Positions 1 to 6,860 are shown, counted from the first letter of the stretch. The stretch is 12,612 nucleotides of DNA from Candidatus Yonathbacteria bacterium CG17_big_fil_post_rev_8_21_14_2_50_43_9 (GCA_002771015.1 PCUO01000002.1:1-12612); one strand, 5' to 3'. Notes: a model not told the origin generated them from the sequence alone. A program made the numbers and translations.

Positions 1-1199
1 AGACCGTTGAAAACCTTTTCTTTCATTGCTTTGGCGATGAGCGACCAGTCGTATTTTTCGGCGACTAGGGTGCGGCCGTTTATAAATAGGCGGTTGCGGA
101 GCGCTGGGTCGTCTATGAGGCGCTTTATCTGACTCGCTATACTCTCTGGGCTGTTTATATCTGCAAAAAGACCAGTCGGCTCGTGATCTGGATTTTTGTC
201 AGGATCAAAAAGAAAATCTGGAATACCCCCCACCGGTGTCGCGATGACAGGGATACCAGCCACCATCGCTTCCAAAAAAGAATTTCCAAGTCCCTCCGAA
301 CGTGATGGGCGAATAAAAATATCGGATACCTTGAGATATTTTGGCATATCTTCGTGAAGCACTTGACCGAGAAATTGCACACGACCATCCACTCCTTTTT
401 CGTTAGCAAGGTTGCGAAGCATTCCCTCGTCGGGTCCTATGCCAAGAATTAAAAATTTAACATTATGAGGAAGAAACACTAGCGCGCGAATCACTTCGTC
501 AACCGCATTTTTTGCAACCATACGCGACGTTGTAATTAGAAATATGTCACCCGGTTTTTTGCCAAGGCTGTGTTTCAGTATTGAAAGCTCGTTCTCAGAA
601 TACTCCTTTGCAAAGTGTTCCACGTTTACCGCATTTGGCACGACCTCGAGCTGACCAACATACCCCATATTGCGCGCAAACCCTGCGAGATAATGTGAAA
701 TGGCTTGAATGAAATCGGCTCGCTTAAAAACGCGCTGCAAAAGCGGAAACGCAAACTTCATGCGGTGCTTGATATATTCTATAGGATCCCCTTCCTGAAG
801 GGTGAGCAAAAAACGAACGTTTGGATTTCGCATCTTGAAAAAAAGCGCCGAGAACCCTGCGTAATTCGCCATCATTGCCCAAATGCCATCATAAGCATCT
901 TTTTTGTGAAGCGACTGCGCCTTTAGAAAACCCCAAATAGGGAAAAAATATTTATTGATGGAAAGTGGAAAACGCGACAGGTCTGCAATATTCGGGCCAC
1001 TTGTTGTAAACCCTACGCGATGAACATTCACGTTACCAATTCGCTCAAACTTTGGAAGCGTTGAATCAAAGCGGAGCGTTACCATGTCAAACACATAATC
1101 ATCTCCCGAGGTCCGATCAGTAATCTCTTTTATCGCTACCTCGGCTCCGGCAACCACGTCAGGATAATACGCAAGGGAAAATATGAGTATTCGTTTCAT
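1..1199 (-). CDS. Glycosyltransferase, GT4 type (GT-B fold), 3' end cut by window
   Basis: Predicted transfer of a sugar from a nucleotide-sugar donor in cell-surface glycan synthesis; the acceptor cannot be told. The frame gives 399 residues with no stop before the window edge, so only the last few residues should be missing. The N-terminal half starts MKRILIFSLAYYPDVVAGAE, the usual glycine-containing acceptor-domain start of GT4 enzymes. The C-terminal donor domain starts near residue 218 (FLITTSRMVAKNAVDEVIRA) and has the EX7E motif at E302-E310 (SEGLGNSFLEAM), followed by AGIPVIATPVGGIPD. The start is ATG at 1199; no Shine-Dalgarno precedes it, but a TATAAA box lies about 9 nt upstream. 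It begins 42 nt after the toxin stop, so it may also be read from that operon. GT4 assignment is confident; substrate is unknown. Confidence 0.9.
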   Translation of the reverse strand, partial: MKRILIFSLAYYPDVVAGAEVAIKEITDRTSGDDYVFDMVTLRFDSTLPKFERIGNVNVHRVGFTTSGPNIADLSRFPLSINKYFFPIWGFLKAQSLHKKDAYDGIWAMMANYAGFSALFFKMRNPNVRFLLTLQEGDPIEYIKHRMKFAFPLLQRVFKRADFIQAISHYLAGFARNMGYVGQLEVVPNAVNVEHFAKEYSENELSILKHSLGKKPGDIFLITTSRMVAKNAVDEVIRALVFLPHNVKFLILGIGPDEGMLRNLANEKGVDGRVQFLGQVLHEDMPKYLKVSDIFIRPSRSEGLGNSFLEAMVAGIPVIATPVGGIPDFLFDPDKNPDHEPTGLFADINSPESIASQIKRLIDDPALRNRLFINGRTLVAEKYDWSLIAKAMKEKVFNG

Positions 1200-1241
1200 T
1201 AATTTAATTTTATACAGAAATAGGGCAAAAAACAAGCCGAG

Positions 1242-1511
1242 TTATTCAAAAAGGTCAGCGTGTGTTCCTGTGCGTACAAGGATGATATCATCGTCATCGT
1301 ATTTCCAAATCAAGAGCAAGTCAAATTCTATATGACATTCCCAGCACCCTTCGTATTCTCCATGTAACTTGTGAAGTTTTGATGCTAAAGGAACATTTTT
1401 ACCGAGACGAAGGCATTCGATCATCTCATAAAGCACCGCCACATCACAATTGTGGCGCACAATGCGTTTTAGATCACGATTAAATATTCCCGAAGGAAAA
1501 ATCTTTCTCAT
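1242..1511 (-). CDS. yafQ: YafQ/RelE-family mRNA interferase toxin
   Basis: An 89-residue predicted ribosome-dependent endoribonuclease, the toxin of a type II toxin-antitoxin pair. Residues conserved in E. coli YafQ are all present at a constant offset of three: H47, H60, D64, H84 and F88, in the contexts KLHKLHG, CWECHIEFD and RTGTHADLF. Family length is about 90 aa, so the gene is complete. I choose ATG at 1511, which overlaps the antitoxin stop as ATGA (4 nt), the classic coupled arrangement. A TTG at 1526 would add five residues but has no support. The toxin follows its antitoxin and is probably repressed with it through the upstream operator. Active-site conservation suggests a functional toxin; cleavage specificity is not visible. 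A RelE-type toxin outside the YafQ subfamily is the main alternative name. Confidence 0.92.
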   Translation of the reverse strand: MRKIFPSGIFNRDLKRIVRHNCDVAVLYEMIECLRLGKNVPLASKLHKLHGEYEGCWECHIEFDLLLIWKYDDDDIILVRTGTHADLFE

Positions 1512-1792
1512 ACATGTGCGCGCCAATTCTTACCGAGTATATCAGTAAACATTGCTTCAGCTGAAGAATATGATTTGAGATTTTCCCCAGACTTAGCATT
1601 TGCAATCGCTTTGCGCGTTTCGGCGTTTGGAACATTAAGTGAAAAAGGGATTCCTTTGTCGGTTGCAATACGGCGATAAAAGACATTAATCGCTTCAGAC
1701 GGTGATATTCCTATTTTATGCAATACTGTTTCAGCCTTCTTTTTTACAGAAGGTTCTATGCGAGCTCTCACAAAAGATGTTTTTGTAGTCAT
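1508..1792 (-). CDS. dinJ: DinJ/RelB-family antitoxin
   Basis: A 94-residue predicted antitoxin that neutralises the adjacent YafQ-like toxin and represses the operon. The N-terminal part (about residues 5-50) matches the ribbon-helix-helix region of DinJ: strand TSFVRARIE, then helices around VKKKAETVLHKIGISPSEAINVFYRRIA, then KGIPFSLNVPN, close to the family pattern FVRARI...LPF.L..PN. The C-terminal part (about 55-94) would wrap the toxin. The start is ATG at 1792. An in-frame ATG at 1819 is less likely because it lies upstream of the predicted -10 box (1799-1804) and inside the operator. The gene ends in TGA, overlapping the toxin start by 4 nt. No Shine-Dalgarno is present, and the promoter geometry predicts a leaderless mRNA. 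Confidence 0.92.
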   Translation of the reverse strand: MTTKTSFVRARIEPSVKKKAETVLHKIGISPSEAINVFYRRIATDKGIPFSLNVPNAETRKAIANAKSGENLKSYSSAEAMFTDILGKNWRAHV

Positions 1793-1798
1793 AAAGAT

Positions 1799-1826
1799 AT
1801 TGTAGCACATTTGTGCCACAATGCAA
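1799..1826 (-). promoter_or_regulatory. Promoter and palindromic operator of the dinJ-yafQ pair
   Basis: On the minus strand a -35-like TTGCAT (1826-1821) is separated by 16 nt from a -10 TACAAT (1804-1799), which also carries the extended TG (TGCTACAAT). The spacer and part of the -10 contain an inverted repeat at 1801-1820, TGTGGCACA-AA-TGTGCTACA, with 8 of 9 positions matching. An operator here would let a ribbon-helix-helix antitoxin block RNA polymerase. Only six bases lie between the -10 box and the ATG, so the transcript should begin at or next to the start codon. Autoregulation is inferred from the family. Confidence 0.75.
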
Positions 1827-1845
1827 GAATCGAAATAGTCGCGAA

Positions 1846-3192
1846 CTAGTGCGGTTCCTCGTCGTCAGTTTCCTCAATTATTTCAAAATCATCTGCGTTT
1901 ATTGTTGCCTTTTGTTCGGTATTTTTAGTAAGACGAATACCCGCTAGCGCGAGTGCTCCCAGAAATGCAGAGCCGACGTACCATGGCCACAAACCACTCT
2001 CCTGCCGTGGAGGCGCTGGTGTGTCGTCAGAGATTGCGTTCAGAACGGATGCCTCTTGGTATTGTGGCGCTTGCGGTGCCACACGGGTTTCCGCGCTTGC
2101 AACAACCTTCGTTTTTTCAGGAGTCTTCAAAATAGGAGTAGGATCTTGCGAAGCAATTGCTTCCACTTTTATTGGAACGCTTGTTCCATTTGGGAAACGG
2201 AGTTCGGGGATAACGCCAACAGGTGTAGCGAGCCCTGTCACCTCGCTGGCGAACGTCGCGCTTTTGCGCGCTCCGAGAATCGTGTTTTTTGGAAATGTAA
2301 AAATTTTCTCATTGCTTGCAACTTGCCAACCTGAAACATCAAGCTCGTCTCCTCCGTGATTTACTATTGTAAAAAATGAACGCGCGTTGTCACCTCCGCT
2401 ACTCAAAGAAAGATTAGGCAAAACGACACGCACGAGCATCTTGTCAGTTGCAGTTAAACTTCCTGAGACAACATCAAGGACAGCTGTGTACTCGCCCGGA
2501 TAATAATATGTGTGCAAAACACTCTCGCCAACAGACGAGGCTCCGTCGCCAAATGACCACGTTGTTTGCACAGATCTACCGAAATTATTTTCCAGCCCAG
2601 CGATTTTACCTTCAAAAATTATTGGCGCGCCGGCGAGCACCACACGAGTTTGTGGGCCAGCTTGGGCAGTCACCTGTGGCGTTGTCTGTGTTGATGCTGT
2701 GTTTGTGTTTATCTCAATCGGCGCATTTACGCTTTGCGAAACTGAATTCGCGATACCAGGTGTTGATAACGCTGTCACCCATTCACCTGCCGTTATTCTT
2801 TGATAGCTCTTGCCTGCATCAATACTTCCCCACTCGATTTGGTCAACATCTTTACCTTTTGAATCTCTAACACGTATGGTGTTGGATTCAGTGAGCGTTA
2901 TGTTTGTAACGATGTCAGAATTACTATATGAATTGCGAGAAATTAAAAAATAACCATTCGCCTTGATTATTTTTCCATTTAGCTGGGTGCTTGATACCAA
3001 TGAACCAAAACTGCTACCAGTAGCTGTTTTTCTTTGAATATACCAACCAGTCAAATCAACATCGGAACTATCAGAGTTATAAAGTTCTATAAATCTTTCA
3101 TTTATCGGAGAAATTTGAACTTCATTAACAATCACTGTCGCAGATACTGTCTGCGCGAAAAACAATATTAAAATAAAAATAATTTTTTTCAT
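1846..3192 (-). CDS. Secreted LTD-PKD-LTD surface protein with C-terminal membrane anchor
   Basis: A 448-residue predicted exported protein. Residues 1-18 form a signal peptide (MKKIIFILILFFAQTVSA) with a plausible signal peptidase I site after VSA. Residues about 20-148 resemble a lamin-tail domain (VIVNEVQISPINERFIELYN, VDLTGWYIQ, GYFLISR, VDQIEWG). Residues about 180-257 are a PKD-like domain with WSFGDG at 212-217 and HTYYYPGEYTAVL. Residues about 258-340 look like a second lamin-tail-type domain (FFTIVNHGGDELDVSGWQV). A Pro/Ala/Thr-rich linker leads to one membrane segment (about 401-420) and an acidic tail. Such modules occur in adhesive or nuclease-linked surface proteins; no catalytic motif is visible, so a structural or adhesive role is inferred. 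I start at ATG 3192 because the signal peptide begins there. An upstream in-frame ATG at 3297 would run through a hairpin and bury the signal sequence. Confidence 0.82.
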   Translation of the reverse strand: MKKIIFILILFFAQTVSATVIVNEVQISPINERFIELYNSDSSDVDLTGWYIQRKTATGSSFGSLVSSTQLNGKIIKANGYFLISRNSYSNSDIVTNITLTESNTIRVRDSKGKDVDQIEWGSIDAGKSYQRITAGEWVTALSTPGIANSVSQSVNAPIEINTNTASTQTTPQVTAQAGPQTRVVLAGAPIIFEGKIAGLENNFGRSVQTTWSFGDGASSVGESVLHTYYYPGEYTAVLDVVSGSLTATDKMLVRVVLPNLSLSSGGDNARSFFTIVNHGGDELDVSGWQVASNEKIFTFPKNTILGARKSATFASEVTGLATPVGVIPELRFPNGTSVPIKVEAIASQDPTPILKTPEKTKVVASAETRVAPQAPQYQEASVLNAISDDTPAPPRQESGLWPWYVGSAFLGALALAGIRLTKNTEQKATINADDFEIIEETDDEEPH

Positions 3193-3234
3193 ACGTAAGT
3201 CTGCGTAGCCCCTCAAACGCATCGGGTACAATGC

Positions 3235-3295
3235 GAAAACGTATTGTTTTTTTGAGCCGTACTTGCGATACGGTAAAAGAAAACCATACGTTTTC
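3235..3295. repeat. 61-nt long imperfect hairpin between ATPase and LTD gene
   Basis: The outer arms are perfect 10-nt inverted repeats, GAAAACGTAT at 3235-3244 and ATACGTTTTC at 3286-3295. Pairing continues inward: one mismatch, eight positions (3246-3253 with 3277-3284, one G-U), two mismatches, one G-U pair, then CCGTA (3257-3261) with TACGG (3269-3273) around a 7-nt loop. It sits 33 nt after the ATPase stop and 42 nt before the LTD gene start. No T-tract follows it on the minus strand, so it is not a standard intrinsic terminator. It could be a dispersed palindromic repeat, an mRNA processing or stability element, or a leader structure of the LTD gene. Confidence 0.7.
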
Positions 3296-3328
3296 AACGA
3301 AGTAGACGAGGATGTTTTAGGGGTTACA

Positions 3329-5167
3329 CTAATCGTCTCCGCGAAGGATTGCCGTCAGCACATCCTCGGGGACTTCGCGAGGTTTCGGAGTTTGCTCCTC
3401 GCGCCTGTGCTCGGGTTGTTTTTTGGCCACTGGAGATTCCGTTTGGGTCGCGGTTGGTTTCACAATTTCGCTGTCTAAAATCCCCGCTAAAGCAGCCTTT
3501 AGACCGCCTATGCTCTCTTTAGTTGGACCTTTGCTCCTTATTGGCATAATAGCGCCTTTTTGCGAATGACGGCCCTGTGTAAGCGTAGAAAGGCTTGCTT
3601 GCCCGACTTGGTTTTGCTTGGTAAAGTCTTGACGGGCTCTCTCTTGAGTTATCATTGGCTCTGATTTTTGGAAATCCTTAAATGCTTGAGCGAACGGCTT
3701 CTCAAGCTTCTCAGGAGGTTTTGAATTTTCTTTTCGCGTAGATCGCTCGAACATAGCATTACTATCCCTTTGCACCACAGGAGCTCGTGGGGTACTCTCC
3801 GCGCGTTGCGTGGGACGCTCGCGCGCGCTCTCTTGCGAAAGCGCTTCCATTCCTGTTCCATACCATTCAGTAATGCTTTTCTCCACTTCCGCGCGCGTGT
3901 GCCCATACAATTCTCGCGATGACTTAATCACCTCCTCACGAAGTGATTTTTTTGGCGGGGCGATTGGACCCAAAGTCACCGCAGAAAATGGATGCGAGGC
4001 AACACCGTCAATCATGAGCTTGAGATACATTTGGTACTTTCCAAGACTCACCATATCCTCTGCGGTAAAAACCGGCGCATATTCTTTTTCCAATACCTCT
4101 GCGTCTGGAGCGCCAACACGAAACATAATCTGTGTACCGACGTTTCCAAAAACTGCGTCAGCTACCTTCTCATCCATCTGCTTGATATACTGGTGAGCAA
4201 TAGTGAGCGCGAGTTTGTACTTGCGAGCCTCGGACAAAATATCGGCAAATGATTCGTTTGCGAACGACTGAAACTCGTCCACGTACATATAAAAGTTGGG
4301 AAGCCTTTTTAACTCGCCTTCTGTCAGATCCGCGCGCGACATTGCAGCGAGGTAAATTTTGGTAATAATCATTCCGCCCAAAAGGGCCGCATTCCCTTCA
4401 CCGAGTTGCCCTTTGGAAAGGTTCACGATGAGAATCTTTCTCTCGTCTATCATTTTTCGCAAATCAAAACTTGATTTCGATTGCCCAATAATATTTCTGA
4501 TGAGCGGGTTTGATGTAAATTGTCCAAGTTTGTTTTGAATTCCCGGTACTGCTTCTTTTGCATAGTTCTCGCTGTACTTCGCAAACTCATCAACCCAATA
4601 TGCTTTCACAGATGGATCCTTCACATTATCAACAATTTTTTTTCTATACGCTTTGTCGGTGAGCATTCTACTAACGCCTAGGAGTGTTGATTCAGGATAT
4701 TCAAGGAGCGCGAGGAGCGCGTTCATCAAAATGTACTCCATACGCGAAGAAAAAGTTTCTGGTCCCCAGATTTTTTTGAATGCTGACATTAGGCCGTTTG
4801 CAATGAGGTGTCGCTTGTCTGGACCTACGTCCTCCATCACGTTGAATGAAATTGGATTGTCAGTATCAAACGGCGCAAAGTAGACAACGTCTTTTAATCG
4901 CTCAGGCGGAATGTAGTCAAGAAGGAGCGCTGCAGATTTTCCGTGCGGGTCTATAAAAGCAAACCCCTCGCCGTTTTTTATATCCTGCACAGCCATGTTT
5001 TCAATGAGCGTAGACTTGCCCATGCCAGTCTTGCCTATGATGTACATATGACGCGTGCGGTCTTCGGCCTTGATGCCAAATGGAACACGCTTGTTCCTGC
5101 GGTCTGTCTCCGCAAAGTACGTGATGCGATTTTTATCGTAGAGATACATATGGTAGTTGGTAGTCAC
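3329..5167 (-). CDS. VirD4/TraG-like (type IV secretion DNA-binding domain) ATPase
   Basis: A 612-residue predicted P-loop ATPase of the HerA/FtsK/VirD4 class, which moves DNA or protein substrates at membranes. Walker A is GKTGMGKS at 45-52 and Walker B is MYVDEFQ at 294-300, followed by SEARKYKLALTIAHQY (312-327), typical of TraG/TraD-type coupling ATPases. The central region 80-280 has FIDPHGKSA and the KILIVNLSKGQLGE strand. Residues from about 400 on are hydrophilic and rich in charged residues, Gln and Ser, ending in a helical IGGLKAALAGILDSE segment. There is no N-terminal membrane segment, unlike VirD4. The start is taken as GTG 5167, 15 nt after an extended -10; ATG 5149 is an alternative that still leaves Walker A intact. 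No other secretion genes are in the window, so its partner system is unknown. Confidence 0.87.
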   Translation of the reverse strand: MTTNYHMYLYDKNRITYFAETDRRNKRVPFGIKAEDRTRHMYIIGKTGMGKSTLIENMAVQDIKNGEGFAFIDPHGKSAALLLDYIPPERLKDVVYFAPFDTDNPISFNVMEDVGPDKRHLIANGLMSAFKKIWGPETFSSRMEYILMNALLALLEYPESTLLGVSRMLTDKAYRKKIVDNVKDPSVKAYWVDEFAKYSENYAKEAVPGIQNKLGQFTSNPLIRNIIGQSKSSFDLRKMIDERKILIVNLSKGQLGEGNAALLGGMIITKIYLAAMSRADLTEGELKRLPNFYMYVDEFQSFANESFADILSEARKYKLALTIAHQYIKQMDEKVADAVFGNVGTQIMFRVGAPDAEVLEKEYAPVFTAEDMVSLGKYQMYLKLMIDGVASHPFSAVTLGPIAPPKKSLREEVIKSSRELYGHTRAEVEKSITEWYGTGMEALSQESARERPTQRAESTPRAPVVQRDSNAMFERSTRKENSKPPEKLEKPFAQAFKDFQKSEPMITQERARQDFTKQNQVGQASLSTLTQGRHSQKGAIMPIRSKGPTKESIGGLKAALAGILDSEIVKPTATQTESPVAKKQPEHRREEQTPKPREVPEDVLTAILRGDD

Positions 5168-5182
5168 TAGTAGATACGGTAA

Positions 5183-5191
5183 AGTATACCA
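5183..5191 (-). promoter_or_regulatory. Extended -10 promoter of the VirD4-like ATPase gene
   Basis: The minus strand reads TGGTATACT (5191-5183), a good extended -10 match, with no clear -35 upstream, where the sequence is the T-rich tail of the preceding terminator. The predicted start of transcription is near 5176, about 9 nt before the GTG. Since a strong terminator lies just upstream, this gene needs its own promoter. Confidence 0.6.
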
Positions 5192-5200
5192 TCAAACATA

Positions 5201-5253
5201 AACAAAATAAAAATACGAGTGTGATTGGCTCCGCCAATCACACTCGTATTTTT
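5201..5253 (-). terminator. 21-bp perfect hairpin terminator after the glycoside hydrolase gene
   Basis: The arms at 5209-5229 and 5233-5253 pair perfectly over 21 bp around a 3-nt loop. On the minus strand the hairpin starts 7 nt after the hydrolase stop and is followed by a T-rich tract (TTTTTATTTTGTTT). The arms also end in A and T runs, so it could terminate in both directions, though no plus-strand gene is apparent here. Confidence 0.92.
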
Positions 5254-5260
5254 CTCTCAT

Positions 5261-6496
5261 CTACTCCGCATTCAGAGCTGAAACTGTATACAAATTCTTT
5301 GGATCCCAGAGGAACCAAGAGTTGAGCCCTGAGTCGTACGTCGCCTGTATCTGCGCGCGCACCTCGGTAGCTCCGTAAACACCGCCATAGTTAAAATCCT
5401 GAAGCCACGGACGAAGTTTGTTCTTGTCGTATGCTTCTTTTGTGTAAAGAACTGGTGTGGATGTGCCGATACGCTGTGCGCCAAGATGAAGCACCGGCGT
5501 CGTTGTTGCAATTGCTCGCTCCACTGAGCGACTCATAGAAAAATGCACCACATCATACACATGTTCGTTTGGATTCTTCCATCCGTTAAAATTTGGTGGG
5601 TAGTGCGAGGGATACACCATTGGAGAAATATAATCAAAATACGGAAGCGCTCTCTCAAGCACTTGCCCAATATTTAGGTCGTCATTGTTTGTCGCAGTCA
5701 TTCCAAAAAGATCAGCGGAAAGTTTTGCGCCCATTGGGCTAAGCTCACCGTGAAGATACGCGAAAAAATGCTCGAGCGCCTCGGCTTTGCTAATGCCATG
5801 ACCCCACGAATAATCAACATCTTTCATCGGCCCATCTGACGGGAAACGAATATAGTCAAAGTTGAGCTCATCAAAACCCATCTCATATGCCTCTTTACCA
5901 AGAGCTACGACATACTCCCAGTACGGCTTTGCGCTTACGTCAATAAATGAAAGTCCTTTATGGTCCTTCCATACCGTGCCGTCGCTTTTTTTGAGCACTG
6001 CAAGTTCTGGATGGAGCTTTGTATAATATGGGTCTTGGAACACCGTGATGCGCGCGATCGTATAGATTCCTTTTTCATGAAGTCGCGCGAGAAATTTTTT
6101 AAGATCTTTAGTGCGACACCCTCCACCATTATTACCTTTGAGAATTGGATCCACGGCATCAAAAGCAATGGTTCCGCTATAATCTTTTATATCAATAATT
6201 ATGCTGTTCACCTCGGTTGTGTCCGCAATATACACAAGTTTTTCACGAAACAACGATGTGCTTGCGGCGCAGGCAGTCATGTATATTGCCTTCACAGCCT
6301 TTGGAGTTTCTATATGAGTAACTATAATTTCTGACTCCCCCTTTACAGTGACTGTAGTGGTAGCTGTAGTGCTTGTTGCCATCACTGTGTCTACCCTATA
6401 CTCGACTGAAGAAATTGCTGGTATAAAAAAATAAAAGACGGAGAAAGCTCCGACCGTAGCTACACCTAAAGCAAGAATGTTTCTATTTCGTGTCAC
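5261..6496 (-). CDS. Membrane-anchored putative glycoside hydrolase (DUF4015 type)
   Basis: A 411-residue protein with an N-terminal membrane segment (about residues 7-29), a Ser/Thr-rich spacer (about 38-50) and a TIM-barrel-like domain from about 66 to 402. Motifs typical of the DUF4015 putative glycoside hydrolase family are visible: VKAIYMTA (68-75), IDIKDYSGTIAFD (101-113), GFDELNFDYIRFPSDG (207-222), DYISPMVYPSHYPP (288-301) and GLNSWFLWDP (390-399). D211-free NFDYIRFP (212-219) probably lines the active site, but I do not assign catalytic residues. It should act outside the cell on a glycan that is not known. The start is GTG 6496, which overlaps the upstream TGA as GTGA, indicating translational coupling with the small membrane protein. 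The gene ends at a strong terminator. Confidence 0.85.
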   Translation of the reverse strand: MTRNRNILALGVATVGAFSVFYFFIPAISSVEYRVDTVMATSTTATTTVTVKGESEIIVTHIETPKAVKAIYMTACAASTSLFREKLVYIADTTEVNSIIIDIKDYSGTIAFDAVDPILKGNNGGGCRTKDLKKFLARLHEKGIYTIARITVFQDPYYTKLHPELAVLKKSDGTVWKDHKGLSFIDVSAKPYWEYVVALGKEAYEMGFDELNFDYIRFPSDGPMKDVDYSWGHGISKAEALEHFFAYLHGELSPMGAKLSADLFGMTATNNDDLNIGQVLERALPYFDYISPMVYPSHYPPNFNGWKNPNEHVYDVVHFSMSRSVERAIATTTPVLHLGAQRIGTSTPVLYTKEAYDKNKLRPWLQDFNYGGVYGATEVRAQIQATYDSGLNSWFLWDPKNLYTVSALNAE

Positions 6497-6732
6497 TGTA
6501 TCTTTTGAGTGTTTACTATTTTTTCTTCGGGGGCAGAAGGAAAAGCTTGTTCGGCGTCATCAATAAGTTTTTTACAATTACTGCAATAAACTACAGATGA
6601 AAGATATGAGAGTACAGAGATCGCAACTCCGACTACTACAAGAAGTGGCGTGCGTGCCCACGACGGAAACCCGCCGATTGCCACGACAACGACTGCGACT
6701 CCTAATATTGTAAGTACTGTGTGTTTGGTCAT
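6493..6732 (-). CDS. Small two-TM protein with CxxC motif
   Basis: A 79-residue protein I cannot place in a named family. It has two predicted membrane helices (about residues 5-23 and 29-48), then C50-S-N-C53, a single CxxC that could bind metal or be redox-active, and a hydrophilic tail. The ATG at 6732 has no Shine-Dalgarno; the leader is AT-rich. Its TGA overlaps the GTG start of the hydrolase by four bases, so the two are expected to be made together, perhaps with this protein acting at the membrane beside the hydrolase. That partnership is inference from gene order only. Hydrophobic pattern, coupling and clean termini make it likely to be a real gene. Confidence 0.75.
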   Translation of the reverse strand: MTKHTVLTILGVAVVVVAIGGFPSWARTPLLVVVGVAISVLSYLSSVVYCSNCKKLIDDAEQAFPSAPEEKIVNTQKIQ

Positions 6733-6768
6733 GATAAATTTTCTTAACGAGTGACGCGAGTTTTAGAA

Positions 6769-6774
6769 ATTATA
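6769..6774 (-). promoter_or_regulatory. Possible -10 box upstream of the small CxxC protein
   Basis: The minus strand has a perfect TATAAT (6774-6769), 36 nt before the ATG at 6732, but no -35 match and no TG extension. It abuts the 3' foot of the three-way-junction element. Either it is a true promoter partly overlapped by that structure, or it is chance and transcription starts farther upstream. Confidence 0.4.
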
Positions 6775-6832
6775 ACCCCGTGAAATGGTTCCGCGTAGCG
6801 ATACCCCCGCTTTGCGGGATTTCACTGGGGTT
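6774..6832. other. Compact three-way-junction-like structured element
   Basis: Read on the minus strand, the outer stem pairs AACCCC-GTGAAAT type arms (6774-6786 with 6819-6825 and 6827-6832) over 13 bp with one bulged base at 6826. Inside, two hairpins fill the space with no linker: CCCGC/GCGGG (6806-6810 with 6814-6818, 3-nt loop), and a GGT/ACC stem (6787-6789 with 6803-6805) that encloses a CGC/GCG stem (6793-6795 or 6794-6795 region with 6798-6800). It lies between rsmI and the CxxC-protein operon. It could be a 5' leader RNA of that operon or a dispersed repeat. It is not a tRNA: no acceptor, anticodon or T-arm pattern fits. Confidence 0.65.
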
Positions 6833-6860
6833 CAAACACTCGAGCACCCAATATTAGACT

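Noticed and set aside
155..409. Minus-strand 84-codon frame near the window start
   Set aside because: It overlaps the glycosyltransferase donor domain in another frame; the GT4 frame has the EX7E motif and is clearly the real one.
2448..2870. Plus-strand open frame of 140 codons inside the LTD-PKD gene
   Set aside because: Antisense shadow of the LTD and PKD domains; no family resemblance and no upstream signals.
3193..3297. Earlier ATG (3297) for the LTD protein
   Set aside because: The extension would be encoded by the hairpin region and would place 35 residues before a textbook signal peptide.
3267..5183. Shared 11-mer GATACGGTAAA in the 3235-3295 hairpin and in the ATPase leader
   Set aside because: Repeated 11-mers are expected several times by chance in a 12.6-kb window, and the flanks do not match.
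6774..6832. tRNA gene suggested by the cloverleaf-like folding
   Set aside because: No 7-bp acceptor stem with a 5-bp T-arm, no anticodon loop and no GTTCGA-type T-loop in the right place; total length only 59 nt.
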